Part shown: in pieces, positions 34,573 to 42,285 of the stretch | How the letters are laid out: each line of letters starts with the position of its first letter | Numbering within the stretch: the first letter of the stretch is position 1 | Assembly (NCBI GenBank): GCA_021813155.1 | Contig: JAKALK010000001.1 | Location: forward strand, 1 to 48,128 | Source of the DNA: a bacterium | GTDB lineage: Bacteria; Patescibacteriota; Minisyncoccia; UBA6257; 2-01-FULL-56-20 | Length of the DNA stretch: 48,128 nucleotides | Reading direction: 5' to 3' | The notes under the pieces: model-generated | What the model saw: the letters and a program-made list of their open reading frames with translations, nothing else | Databases searched by the model: none | What the model was told of the DNA's origin: nothing | Position numbers and translations under genes: made by a program

Positions 34573-36084
34573 TTACTGCGAATTTTGCGGACCGGGCGCA
34601 TCTGTCACGGCAAATCCAGCCGAAATATCAAGGCTCGAACGAGCATAAGCTTTATCTTTTGGTATTTCAGTCCAAGAAACAGCATCAATTACGGCTCCAG
34701 AAACGTTATATATAGTAATTGTGTTGTTAGTATAGGCCAAAGAATACGAAGCGGGCCATAAAACATCAGCTGCGACTGTTCCTGTATATCCCCCATCGTG
34801 AGCGAGCAAAAAGTGCTTCCCCGCTGACACGCTCTTGCCACTCAACCGACTCGCCGCCACGAGCGACGACTCCGCCCCGCTCGAGCTCTTCTTTTTTATA
34901 TACCATCCCGTCAAATCCACCGCCTCGCTTCCATAATTATAAATTTCAATAAATTCATAATCCGCCGACGCGCTCGATCCAGCCATCACCTCGCTAATCA
35001 AAATCTTAGTCTCTAACGATACACTCGAAGAACTATTAGGCGGAGTCGTACTCGCTTCCCCTAAATTTCCTTCGGTCGATCCGGTGCCACTGGGTTGCGT
35101 TTGAGCAATTCCTCCTGCGTTCGGCGGAGTGCCATTTTCCGAATTTTTGGCTTTGGGCGTTCCGCCAACATTCTCGCTCGTTTGCCAAGCATGAAAGTTT
35201 AAATTTCTCTCTAAAGTTTTTTTCGAATTATTGTCTCCACCCCACGGCTCCCAACCATAATGAGCATTCACTTCGTCCACTAGTTTACAATCCGAATCAA
35301 AAAGCTTTAACCACTCCCCCGCATTCGACAAAGCTCCCACATAAATTTTATCAGCCGTCACCCCGGGAACAGAATCATCATCAGTGCGCTCCAACAAGAA
35401 AAACCCACCAGCAGAAATTTTATCCCCTTTCGAAAAAATTATTTTAATACTTTCATCTTCATTTTTTATCTGCCACCCACCCAAATCAAAACCAATTGGG
35501 CCGCCGAGCTCCATCCATTCGTCACTCGCCGAAACTTTACCTCCCATCCACGCAATCTCATTAAAGAAAACCTTTCGATTTAAATCTCCACTCAAAGAAA
35601 AATCACAATCGTGGACCGAGTTTGAAGTTTGATCCTTAATTGGTTGATCAGAATCTGGAATTGTTTGCTGACTCCGAGTGCTAGAATTTCTCTTTTCTCC
35701 CTCGCTTTGAGGATTTTTTTCTTGAAAACCAATATTTTGAACCGCCACCTCCTTAACCGAAGCCAAACTTTTTTCCTTATTTCCTGCTACTCCAGGAAAA
35801 AGCTCGCTAATTTTTTCTTCTGATTCGACTTCATTCTTTAAAACCGAACTTCTCCCTCCTTCGTTCGACAAACTAAACTCATAGACCGGCTCTGCTCGTT
35901 TTATTCCAAAAACATCGCTTAATGTCTTTCTAAAAGAACCTGCAAAATTACTCAAAAAAGAACTCCCACTCGAAAATCCGGTGTTCGTCACCAAGACTAA
36001 GACCAAAATAAACCCAGCAATCAAAGTAATCCAAAATTTTCTCCGTTGGTAAAATTTTTTATCTGAAAAATTTTCTTCTTCCAT
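34573..36084 (-). CDS. Membrane-anchored protein with two lamin-tail domains
   Basis: A 503-residue protein with a single N-terminal membrane helix (residues 12-33) and a long acidic/serine-rich linker (about 60-170). Two lamin-tail-type beta domains follow. The first starts about residue 168 (RKVFFNEIAWMGG, DEWMELGGPIGFDLGGWQIK). The second is at about 365-485 (ILISEVMAGSSASADYEFIEIY, DLTGWYIKKKSSSG, HFLLAHDGGYTG). Lamin-tail domains in bacteria occur on exported proteins and may bind DNA or carbohydrates; the function here is unknown. A glycine/threonine/serine linker separates the two. The gene lies alone between the small membrane protein and the orientation switch. Confidence 0.85.
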   Translation of the reverse strand: MEEENFSDKKFYQRRKFWITLIAGFILVLVLVTNTGFSSGSSFLSNFAGSFRKTLSDVFGIKRAEPVYEFSLSNEGGRSSVLKNEVESEEKISELFPGVAGNKEKSLASVKEVAVQNIGFQEKNPQSEGEKRNSSTRSQQTIPDSDQPIKDQTSNSVHDCDFSLSGDLNRKVFFNEIAWMGGKVSASDEWMELGGPIGFDLGGWQIKNEDESIKIIFSKGDKISAGGFFLLERTDDDSVPGVTADKIYVGALSNAGEWLKLFDSDCKLVDEVNAHYGWEPWGGDNNSKKTLERNLNFHAWQTSENVGGTPKAKNSENGTPPNAGGIAQTQPSGTGSTEGNLGEASTTPPNSSSSVSLETKILISEVMAGSSASADYEFIEIYNYGSEAVDLTGWYIKKKSSSGAESSLVAASRLSGKSVSAGKHFLLAHDGGYTGTVAADVLWPASYSLAYTNNTITIYNVSGAVIDAVSWTEIPKDKAYARSSLDISAGFAVTDAPGPQNSQ

Positions 36085-36201
36085 CTCTTCAAGAGTAAAT
36101 TACAAAAAAACTAGCTCCTTATCTTGTTCTCAAAAACCCTGTCAAGGGGAAAACACCTCTCCCTCTTGCCAAGAACAACTTTTTCTTTTGAACTTTAGCC
36201 C

Positions 36202-36390
36202 GTGCTGAACGACATTTTTAAAGGCCGGATCTGTTCGGGCGAAATTCTTAACCACCATCATACCGATTTAAGCCCAAACTCGCAAACTAAGCCAACTTAT
36301 CCACAAGGCTCACTAAAAAATCCGGGTGTAAACTTAATCGCGGAAGAAATAAAAAATCAAAAAGTCGAGCTTACCCTCCCAATTTTCTAG
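36202..36390 (+). CDS. Doubtful 62-residue ORF in the orientation-switch region
   Basis: GTG-initiated frame with no Shine-Dalgarno and a stop two codons upstream. The product (NDIFKGRICSGEIL, EEIKNQKVELTLP) is not recognised. The codons look somewhat coding-like, yet it sits in a 399-base gap between divergent genes, which otherwise shows a DnaA-box-like site and A+T-rich DNA. It could be a remnant or chance. Confidence 0.2.
   Translation: MLNDIFKGRICSGEILNHHHTDLSPNSQTKPTYPQGSLKNPGVNLIAEEIKNQKVELTLPIF
36297..36305 (+). promoter_or_regulatory. Single perfect DnaA-box match
   Basis: TTATCCACA matches the 9-base DnaA box. It lies in the 36085-36483 gap where gene direction changes. No second box of the same quality and no dnaA or dnaN are in the window, so an origin cannot be claimed. 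Confidence 0.35.
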
Positions 36391-36483
36391 ACTCTAAGCC
36401 AGCTAACAAATTTTCCAATAAAACTAGTAGCGTCTTAAATTCCTTAGTGCTGGAAAATTAGCAGGGCAAGCAAAAAATAAAAA

Positions 36484-38775
36484 ATGTCCCCGAAAAAGAA
36501 CCATTTTAAAGAGGTCAGGAAAAGAGACGGTCGCATCGTGCCTTTTGAACAAGATCGCATCACCGACGCCATCAAAAAAGCCATGTTAGCAGCCCAAGAG
36601 GGTAACTCCGAAAACGACGCGGAGCGCGTCTCCGATCAAGTCGTTAACGCTCTCGCTCATAAATTTGAATCCACCCATATTCCCACCATCGAACAAATCC
36701 AAGATGTAGTCGAAACCCAGCTTATGGCAACCGGTTTTACTCAAACCGCAAAGGCTTACATTCTTTACCGGAATGAACGCGCCCGCATTCGAGAACAAAA
36801 ACGCGAAGTCCCCGAGCACGTCCGTGAGCTAGCGTCTCAAAGCAAAAAATATTTCCACAACCCTTTAGGTGAATTCATTTACTACCGCACCTACTCTCGC
36901 TGGATTGAAGAAGAAAACCGCCGCGAGACTTGGATCGAAACCATCGATCGCTACGTAGACTTTATGAAAGAGAATCTCGGCGATAAACTCAGCGCCGAAG
37001 AATATCGGGAAGTCAGAGAGGGTATCCTAAACCAAGAAGCGATGCCATCAATGCGGCTCTTGCAATTTGCCGGCAAGGCAACGCGATCCACTAACGTCTG
37101 CGCTTACAATTGTTCGTTTGTTGCCCCTTCAAAAATTCAAGACTTCGCCGAAATTATGTATATCTCGATGTGCGGCACTGGCGCCGGCTTCTCCGTCGAG
37201 AGTCAAAATATCCAACAGCTTCCTCAAATTAAAAAACAGAGTGGAGAAAAACTCCCTGTTCATATTATCCCGGACTCCAAAGAAGGGTGGGCAGACGCAT
37301 TGGCCTTTGGAATGAAAACTTGGTTTGATGGCAAAGATGTCGAGTTCGACTATTCACAACTCCGGCCGGCTGGCGCCAGATTAAAAACTATGGGCGGTAA
37401 AAGTTCTGGCCCCGATCCCCTAAGAGAACTTCTAAACTTTACTCGCACCAAGATCTTAAAAAAACAAGGCCGTCGATTATCGAATATCGACGCCCACGAC
37501 ATTATCTGCAAAATCGGCGAAATCGTTGTCGCTGGCGGCGTTCGCCGAAGCGCCCTCATCTCTCTTTCCGACTTAGATGACACCGACATGCGAGATGCTA
37601 AAAAAGGCGCCTTCTACACCACCGAACCCCAAAGATCGCTGGCTAATAACTCTGCTGTTTATCTACAAAAACCGCCCGCCACCGAATTTATGGATGAATG
37701 GATCGCCCTTATGAAAAGCGGCTCCGGCGAGCGAGGAATTTTTAACCGCGGTGGTCTATCTAAAACCCTCCCCGAACGCCGCCTGAAAGCCCTAAAGGGC
37801 CATATTGGCGAATTAGGCACTAATCCCTGTGGCGAAATTATCCTCCAAAGCAAACAGTTCTGTAATCTTTCCGAAGTCGTTGCTCGCTCTGAAGACACCG
37901 AAGAATCCCTACTTAGGAAAATCCGCCTGGCGACCATTTTAGGAACCTACCAAGCCACCCTCACTCATTTCCCTTACCTTTCAAAAGAATGGAGGGAAAA
38001 TTGTGAGAAAGAGAGGCTCCTTGGAGTCTCGATTACTGGCCAATGGGACTCTTTAGTTGTTCGCCAACCAGAAACCCTTAAAAAACTGCGCGAAGAAGCC
38101 ATTAAAATCAATAAGGAATACGCTCGTCGATTCAAGGTTAACGAATCCACTTGTATCACCTGCGTGAAACCATCTGGCAATCTCTCTCAAACTGTTGACT
38201 GTGCCTCTGGTCTTCACCCTCGCCATTCAAAATATTACATCCGCCGCGTCCGCATCTCTCACACCGACGCCCTATTCAAAATGTTGAAGGATCAAAAAAT
38301 CCCCTACCATCCAGAAGTCGGCCAAGGAATAGATACCGCCACCACTTATGTCGTTGACTTCCCGATTCAGTCTCCAGAGGGCGCCGTATTTAAAAATGAT
38401 GTCTCGGCCCTTGAGCTCCTAGCGTATTGGAAAGTAGTTAAAACTAACTTCACCGAACATAACCCATCCGTAACAATCTCCGTTGGAGAAAATGAATGGA
38501 TTGCAGTAGCCAACTGGCTCTACGAAAACTGGGATATCATCGGCGGGCTTTCTTTCTTGCCTCGCTCGAACCACGTCTATCAACTTGCTCCCTACGAAGA
38601 AATCACCGAAGATAGGTACTATGAATTAGCTGACAAATTTGTTGGCTTAGACTTCTCTCAAATCATGGCTTATGAAAAACGAGATGAAACCGACATTAAA
38701 AAAGAACTGGCTTGCGTCGGCGGGGTCTGCGAGATAGAAGATATCGCCATTGAAAAAACCTCTGCCGCAGTCTAA
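36484..38775 (+). CDS. Adenosylcobalamin-dependent ribonucleotide reductase, class II, monomeric type
   Basis: A 763-residue enzyme that reduces ribonucleotides (probably triphosphates) to deoxyribonucleotides, using adenosylcobalamin to make a thiyl radical. An N-terminal ATP-cone occupies residues 8-100 (VRKRDGRIVPFEQDRITDAI). The catalytic barrel has the redox cysteine in NVCAYNCSFV, the thiyl cysteine in GTNPCGEI and its partner in KQFCNLSEVV. The C-terminal CVGGVC pair re-reduces the active site, as in the single-chain RtpR enzyme. This contrasts with class I and needs no oxygen. No cobalamin biosynthesis gene is nearby, so B12 would have to be imported. No intein is seen. The start lacks a Shine-Dalgarno. 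Confidence 0.92.
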   Translation: MSPKKNHFKEVRKRDGRIVPFEQDRITDAIKKAMLAAQEGNSENDAERVSDQVVNALAHKFESTHIPTIEQIQDVVETQLMATGFTQTAKAYILYRNERARIREQKREVPEHVRELASQSKKYFHNPLGEFIYYRTYSRWIEEENRRETWIETIDRYVDFMKENLGDKLSAEEYREVREGILNQEAMPSMRLLQFAGKATRSTNVCAYNCSFVAPSKIQDFAEIMYISMCGTGAGFSVESQNIQQLPQIKKQSGEKLPVHIIPDSKEGWADALAFGMKTWFDGKDVEFDYSQLRPAGARLKTMGGKSSGPDPLRELLNFTRTKILKKQGRRLSNIDAHDIICKIGEIVVAGGVRRSALISLSDLDDTDMRDAKKGAFYTTEPQRSLANNSAVYLQKPPATEFMDEWIALMKSGSGERGIFNRGGLSKTLPERRLKALKGHIGELGTNPCGEIILQSKQFCNLSEVVARSEDTEESLLRKIRLATILGTYQATLTHFPYLSKEWRENCEKERLLGVSITGQWDSLVVRQPETLKKLREEAIKINKEYARRFKVNESTCITCVKPSGNLSQTVDCASGLHPRHSKYYIRRVRISHTDALFKMLKDQKIPYHPEVGQGIDTATTYVVDFPIQSPEGAVFKNDVSALELLAYWKVVKTNFTEHNPSVTISVGENEWIAVANWLYENWDIIGGLSFLPRSNHVYQLAPYEEITEDRYYELADKFVGLDFSQIMAYEKRDETDIKKELACVGGVCEIEDIAIEKTSAAV

Positions 38776-38795
38776 AAAAGTTAAATAAAAAAACC

Positions 38796-38830
38796 AGTAA
38801 AATACCCCGTATTAGGCGGGGTATTTTACT
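38796..38830 (+). terminator. Terminator after the ribonucleotide reductase gene
   Basis: AGTAAAATACCCCG (38796-38809) pairs perfectly with CGGGGTATTTTACT (38817-38830) around TATTAGG. The T-rich distal arm suits plus-strand termination. An A-run before it also gives a T-run in the other direction. Confidence 0.85.
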
Positions 38831-38966
38831 AAATTCTAGACAAAAACGTTTCTGCGAGCATGCCATTTAAATAGAAGATAGAAGGTTGAAATTTTAAGAC
38901 CCAGCTTCAAAATTCCTTATCTTCTCTTGAAATCAAAAAATATTTTATGATAAACTTGTTGAAGAT

Positions 38967-39038
38967 TCCGGCATAGCTCAACGGTAGAGCGACTCCCTGT
39001 TAAGGAGTGGGTTCCAGGTTCGAATCCTGGTGCCGGAG
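38967..39038 (+). tRNA. tRNA-Asn (GTT anticodon)
   Basis: A complete cloverleaf of 72 bases. Acceptor arm TCCGGCA/TGCCGGA, D arm GCTC/GAGC, anticodon arm ACTCC/GGAGT with loop CTGTTAA (anticodon GTT), T arm CCAGG/CCTGG with TTCGAAT, discriminator G. CCA is not encoded. It lies between the reductase terminator and speD. Confidence 0.97.
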
Positions 39039-39071
39039 CAGAGGGCGGTAGCCCCCAAATTTAATTGGGAT

Positions 39072-39077
39072 TATAAT
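39072..39077 (+). promoter_or_regulatory. Candidate -10 box of the polyamine operon
   Basis: TATAAT at 39072-39077, 25 bases before the speD ATG. An inverted repeat (CCCAAATT / AATTGGG, 39054-39069) lies directly upstream and could be an operator. The ribosome site AAAGGA (39091-39096) is 6 bases from the ATG, better than in most genes here. Confidence 0.5.
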
Positions 39078-39102
39078 TTTTTGCTGTATTAAAGGAAACA
39101 AT

Positions 39103-39504
39103 ATGGCAATCCACAACGAAACAACAAAAGGAAACGAATTCCACCTCGGCACTCATATCATTGCAGAGTTTTTTGGTTGCTCCAATCTTGAAGATAAACC
39201 CTTAATCCAAGAAGGCCTAAAAGAAGCGGCCAGTCGCTGCGGAGCCACTATTATTCACACCAAATTCCACGAATTTTCCCCTCACGGCCTAACCGGCTAC
39301 TTACTTCTAGCCGAATCACACATCTCTATCCATACTTGGCCGGAATATCACTACGCCGCCGTTGACATATTCACTTGCGGGAACCTTAGGCCGGAAGAAG
39401 GGTTAAAACACTTAGAAAATATCCTGAAAGCTAGCAAAGTAAAAACTAAAAAAATTCTCCGCGGGCGAGAGTGCGGCCCATCTCTCGAAAACCCCGAGGT
39501 ATGA
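39103..39504 (+). CDS. speD: S-adenosylmethionine decarboxylase proenzyme
   Basis: A 133-residue SpeD of the short bacterial/archaeal class. It makes decarboxylated SAM, the aminopropyl donor for polyamines. Self-cleavage is expected between E71 and S72 (LLLAESHISIHTWPEY), making the pyruvoyl group. H77 and C92 (DIFTCG) are the conserved processing/catalytic residues; both lie 9 residues beyond the Thermotoga enzyme positions. Its TGA overlaps the ATG of the next gene (ATGA), so the two are translationally coupled. This pairing ties it to a branched-polyamine route rather than linear spermidine synthesis. Confidence 0.94.
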   Translation: MAIHNETTKGNEFHLGTHIIAEFFGCSNLEDKPLIQEGLKEAASRCGATIIHTKFHEFSPHGLTGYLLLAESHISIHTWPEYHYAAVDIFTCGNLRPEEGLKHLENILKASKVKTKKILRGRECGPSLENPEV

Positions 39505-40466
39505 CTTTAAGTCACCTCTCCGAACGCATCTTTTTGAATCTGATCCGCGCACCCAAAAACCAACTGACTATTTGGGAGCTCTCCCGCCGCTGCGGCTATT
39601 TTAAAAACGTAATTGCTGAAGTTGAAAAACTAAAAAAACAAAACCTCCTCGACCTCCAGAATAGTTCCGTAAAACTCAAAAACAAAAAGCTTCTTCCGCA
39701 ATATCTTTTTAAGAAAAACCGGCCCCTCTCCTCGGTTATCAGCGACTTCAAAAAATACGCGACTCGAGCCCGTTTCGACTCGCTCAAATACGACCAACTC
39801 TCATTAAGTCCATCAGGCATCAAAAACAAACTCTCTTCGCTAATCCATAACGGCGACCTCTTAAATCGAAGAGTGCTTTGCCTAGGTGACGACGACCTTA
39901 TGAGTGTTGCCTGCTCACTTACTCGCCTACCCGCAAAAATCAGCGTCTTCGAAGCTGAAATGAGCGTCATTAAGTTCTTAAAATCCACCTCGCCAAGACT
40001 CCCTATACCAATCCAAGTAATTAAGTTGAACCTCCTTAACTCCATACCCAAAAATCACGGGGGTTATTACGACACTATCATTACCGAGCCGCCAGAAACC
40101 ATTGCCGGGACTCTCCTCTTCGCCAACCGAGGAATAAAATGCCTTAAAAAAGAAGGGGTGTTATATTTAGGCATAACTGAAAACACCCTCTCCAAGGAAA
40201 GTTGGAGAATCATTGAATCAACCTTAACGGATTGGGGCTTGGTAATCACCGATATTCTCCGCAATTATGAGGAGTACTCTCTGGAAAAAAACCTTAGTCG
40301 CTCATGGAAAGATGCCGAGAAATTACCCCCCTGGATCACTAAACCCTCGAAATATCCCTGGTTTGTTTCAACTCTTATTCGGGCCGAACTGATTCAGAAA
40401 AGCAAATTGCCGGTGTTTAAAATCAAAAAACCAAACCAAGATTTAAGTTCTAAGTTGCTTAATTAA
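39501..40466 (+). CDS. Putative branched-chain polyamine synthase (BpsA-like)
   Basis: A 321-residue protein. N-terminal winged-helix-like region (residues 1-60), then an aminopropyltransferase/methyltransferase-like Rossmann fold. The motif CLGDDDLMSVACSLTRLP (GDDDL at 129-133) and TEPPETIAGT (195-204) correspond to GDDDL and DPPYT of N4-bis(aminopropyl)spermidine synthase. The latter has E in place of D. BpsA adds aminopropyl groups from decarboxylated SAM to spermidine at N4, giving branched polyamines in thermophiles. The ATG at 39501 is chosen over one at 39471 because it makes the ATGA overlap with speD. Biochemical activity is inferred from motifs plus context. A methyltransferase of unknown target is the main alternative. 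Confidence 0.78.
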   Translation: MTLSHLSERIFLNLIRAPKNQLTIWELSRRCGYFKNVIAEVEKLKKQNLLDLQNSSVKLKNKKLLPQYLFKKNRPLSSVISDFKKYATRARFDSLKYDQLSLSPSGIKNKLSSLIHNGDLLNRRVLCLGDDDLMSVACSLTRLPAKISVFEAEMSVIKFLKSTSPRLPIPIQVIKLNLLNSIPKNHGGYYDTIITEPPETIAGTLLFANRGIKCLKKEGVLYLGITENTLSKESWRIIESTLTDWGLVITDILRNYEEYSLEKNLSRSWKDAEKLPPWITKPSKYPWFVSTLIRAELIQKSKLPVFKIKKPNQDLSSKLLN

Positions 40467-40471
40467 ACAAA

Positions 40472-40765
40472 ATGACTTTCAAAATCAAAAGTGGGAGTGA
40501 AAATTTAGCTTCGACAATGCGAAAGATCGGCTACCAGCCCATCAATACTAGTGATCGAGGCGAACTAAACTGTATTCGTCCCTTCTACGGCAACGACTAT
40601 CCGCGCTTCCATATATACGTGAAAGAACAGGGCGGAGAAATTATTATTAACCTCCATCTCGATCAAAAAAAACCCTCCTATCAAGGTAGTCACGCTCACT
40701 CGGGCGACTACGACTCTGAAACCGTCCGCGACGAAGCCGCCCGAATTCGATCCACCCTTAAGTAA
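40472..40765 (+). CDS. Small HAHSGDY protein of unknown function
   Basis: A 97-residue protein starting 5 bases after the BpsA-like gene, so probably co-transcribed. The middle reads PRFHIYVKEQGGEIIINLHLDQKKPSY and the end HAHSGDYDSETVRDEAARI. Histidines and acidic residues are clustered in the last third and could bind a metal. I recall similar small proteins in other candidate-phyla genomes, but I do not know a function. Context suggests a link to polyamines or to protection of a nucleic acid or nucleotide, without proof. Confidence 0.7.
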   Translation: MTFKIKSGSENLASTMRKIGYQPINTSDRGELNCIRPFYGNDYPRFHIYVKEQGGEIIINLHLDQKKPSYQGSHAHSGDYDSETVRDEAARIRSTLK

Positions 40766-40783
40766 GCTTTTTTAAAAAATAAA

Positions 40784-40807
40784 GGGCCGTCACTCTCGCG
40801 ACAGCCC
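40784..40807 (-). terminator. Terminator of orphan cassette gene 2
   Basis: On the minus strand GGGCTGTC pairs with GACGGCCC (one U-G pair) around GCGAGAGT, followed by TTTATTTTTT. Confidence 0.8.
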
Positions 40808-40834
40808 TTCAGTTGCCTGTTTTCGGTTTCAGTC

Positions 40835-41311
40835 TCACCCGCGCGACTGGGGCCGGCTAGCGTTGAGGACACCGAGCGCTTGCGGGAATCCCATACCAGT
40901 CACCTCAATAATGGTAACCATAGGCATGGTCAGTTTCCGCTTCGGGAGACTCACGATCTTCCACCCCTTCCGGTGATCGATTTCTTTGGCACCCAGGCTC
41001 AATTCGTGCCGGAGAGAAGTCCAATAGATATCTCCGACCTCGAGAGCTTGGATGTTCAACCATGCGGCCTGTGCGTGAACATCATCGCACTCACCGGATC
41101 TGAGATCCTCTGAACGCTTCTCGCCGTGCTCCCGGAGGAGCTTATCGGCTTCATCGTGAAGCTGTTGTCCCACGCCCCAGAACCTCCGGAGCGCTTCCGG
41201 CACCTCGCCGATCACTTCCTCGCCCTCCTGAATTTCATCCGATACTTCTCTTGGATATTCCGAAGGTAGAGCGTCAATCCGCCCCAGGATTAATTTCAAC
41301 CACTCTGTCAT
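40835..41311 (-). CDS. Orphan protein of unknown function (cassette gene 2)
   Basis: A 158-residue acidic protein, starting MTEWLKLILGRIDALPSEYP. I do not recognise it. It contains a charged helix-rich region (EEVIGEVPEALRRFW, EADKLLREHGEKRSE) and a C-terminal stretch KLTMPMVTIIEVTGMGFPQA. The start was moved from a TTG at 41371 to this ATG because a near-consensus promoter (41363-41390) overlaps the longer N-terminus and AAGGAG lies 5 bases upstream. It is the only minus-strand gene right of 36 kb. It is GC-richer than neighbours (50-68% in sampled rows), ends in TGA, and is flanked by its own terminator. Same architecture as the 1104-1967 and 42286-43572 genes. Confidence 0.78.
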   Translation of the reverse strand: MTEWLKLILGRIDALPSEYPREVSDEIQEGEEVIGEVPEALRRFWGVGQQLHDEADKLLREHGEKRSEDLRSGECDDVHAQAAWLNIQALEVGDIYWTSLRHELSLGAKEIDHRKGWKIVSLPKRKLTMPMVTIIEVTGMGFPQALGVLNASRPQSRG

Positions 41312-41316
41312 GTTCT

Positions 41317-41322
41317 CTCCTT
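41317..41322 (-). promoter_or_regulatory. Shine-Dalgarno AAGGAG of orphan gene 2
   Basis: AAGGAG (in AAGGAGAG) on the minus strand, 5 bases before the ATG at 41311. It decides the start over the upstream TTG. Confidence 0.8.
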
Positions 41323-41362
41323 GAATAGGGTTACAACCTGCAACCGCAACAAAACTGGCTAC

Positions 41363-41390
41363 ATCATACAATTAAAATCTGAAAAGTCAA
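41363..41390 (-). promoter_or_regulatory. Near-consensus promoter for orphan gene 2
   Basis: On the minus strand TTGACT (41385-41390), 16 bases, then TATGAT (41363-41368). The -35 hexamer is the same as that before the 1104-1967 gene. Confidence 0.75.
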
Positions 41391-41432
41391 TGAAATTTGC
41401 TCGCTACCAGAGACCGTGAGAAAATACACAAC

Positions 41433-42203
41433 ATGAACTTTTTTCATGCGATCGTCCTCGGAATCGTTGAAGGGATCACCGAATTTTTACCCATCTCCTC
41501 AACCGGGCATCTTATCCTCACCTCAAAAACCCTTGGCCTCTCCGAAACCGAATTCCTAAAAACTTTTGAAATCGCCATCCAGTCAGGAGCGATTTTATCT
41601 GTTATTGTTCTTTATTTTAAAACAATCACCAAAAGTTTCTCTGTTATAAAAAAAGTTACGGTCGCCTTCCTTCCCACCGCAACTATCGGTCTCGTTCTAT
41701 ATAAAATTGTTAAACACTATCTCCTCGGAAACGAAATAGTAGTTCTGATCTCACTTTTGCTAGGAGGAATTTTTATGATTATTTTCGAAAAAACTCGCCG
41801 TGAAAAACTAGACGCAACAGAAGGCCTCGAAAACATTTCTTACAAACAATCTTTCATTATCGGCCTCTTTCAATCCATCGCAGTCATCCCCGGCGTCTCT
41901 CGCGCCGCCGCCACTATCGTCGGCGGCCTCACCCAAAACATCAACCGCAAAACCATCGTTGAATTCTCATTCTTACTTGCCGTTCCCACCATGGCTGCCG
42001 CTACCGGGCTCGACCTCATAAAAACTGCCGACAGTTTTTCTTTCTCCGAAATCAAACTACTCCTTATTGGATTTTTCGTCTCCTTTTTTGTCGCCATTTT
42101 CGCCGTCAAATTTCTCCTGAAGTTCATTCAAAATCACACCTTCGTCCCCTTTGGAGTTTATCGTATAATCCTAGCCTTAATCTTTATACTTTCACTTCTG
42201 TAA
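41433..42203 (+). CDS. uppP: Undecaprenyl-diphosphatase
   Basis: A 256-residue BacA/UppP-family integral membrane enzyme that recycles undecaprenyl diphosphate to the monophosphate lipid carrier for peptidoglycan and surface polysaccharide. The signature EGITEFLPISSTGHL lies at residues 13-27. The second motif PGVSRAAATIVGG and several helices are clear; the C-terminus ends in a helix. The start is the Met at 41433 (MNFFHAIVLGIVEG), not an upstream in-frame codon. There is no Shine-Dalgarno. It stands alone between two GC-rich cassette genes. Confidence 0.95.
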   Translation: MNFFHAIVLGIVEGITEFLPISSTGHLILTSKTLGLSETEFLKTFEIAIQSGAILSVIVLYFKTITKSFSVIKKVTVAFLPTATIGLVLYKIVKHYLLGNEIVVLISLLLGGIFMIIFEKTRREKLDATEGLENISYKQSFIIGLFQSIAVIPGVSRAAATIVGGLTQNINRKTIVEFSFLLAVPTMAAATGLDLIKTADSFSFSEIKLLLIGFFVSFFVAIFAVKFLLKFIQNHTFVPFGVYRIILALIFILSLL

Positions 42204-42213
42204 AAACTGTGGA

Positions 42214-42245
42214 TTGACCTTGAAGAAAAAAAGAAGAAGAATATG
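42214..42245 (+). promoter_or_regulatory. Candidate promoter of the ParB-like cassette gene
   Basis: TTGACC (42214-42219) is a near-consensus -35. The best -10 is GAATAT (42239-42244), with a long 19-base spacer. The leader to the ATG would be about 40 bases. Confidence 0.4.
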
Positions 42246-42275
42246 GCTAGCTCCCTGAAATCTAGCGGAGCAGAG

Positions 42276-42281
42276 AGGAGG
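42276..42281 (+). promoter_or_regulatory. Consensus Shine-Dalgarno of the ParB-like gene
   Basis: AGGAGG (in AGAGGAGG) ends 4 bases before the ATG at 42286. Confidence 0.88.
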
Positions 42282-42285
42282 CCTT

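Noticed and set aside
36085..36483. A cobalamin riboswitch before the ribonucleotide reductase gene.
   Set aside because: No B12-box-like consensus or paired stems could be recognised in the 399-base gap.
39471..39500. Longer start for the BpsA-like gene.
   Set aside because: The ATG at 39501 gives a 4-base overlap with speD and fits the first helix.
41312..41371. Longer N-terminus for the orphan gene at 40835 (TTG start at 41371).
   Set aside because: A near-consensus promoter overlaps this stretch, and a good ribosome site sits before the ATG at 41311.
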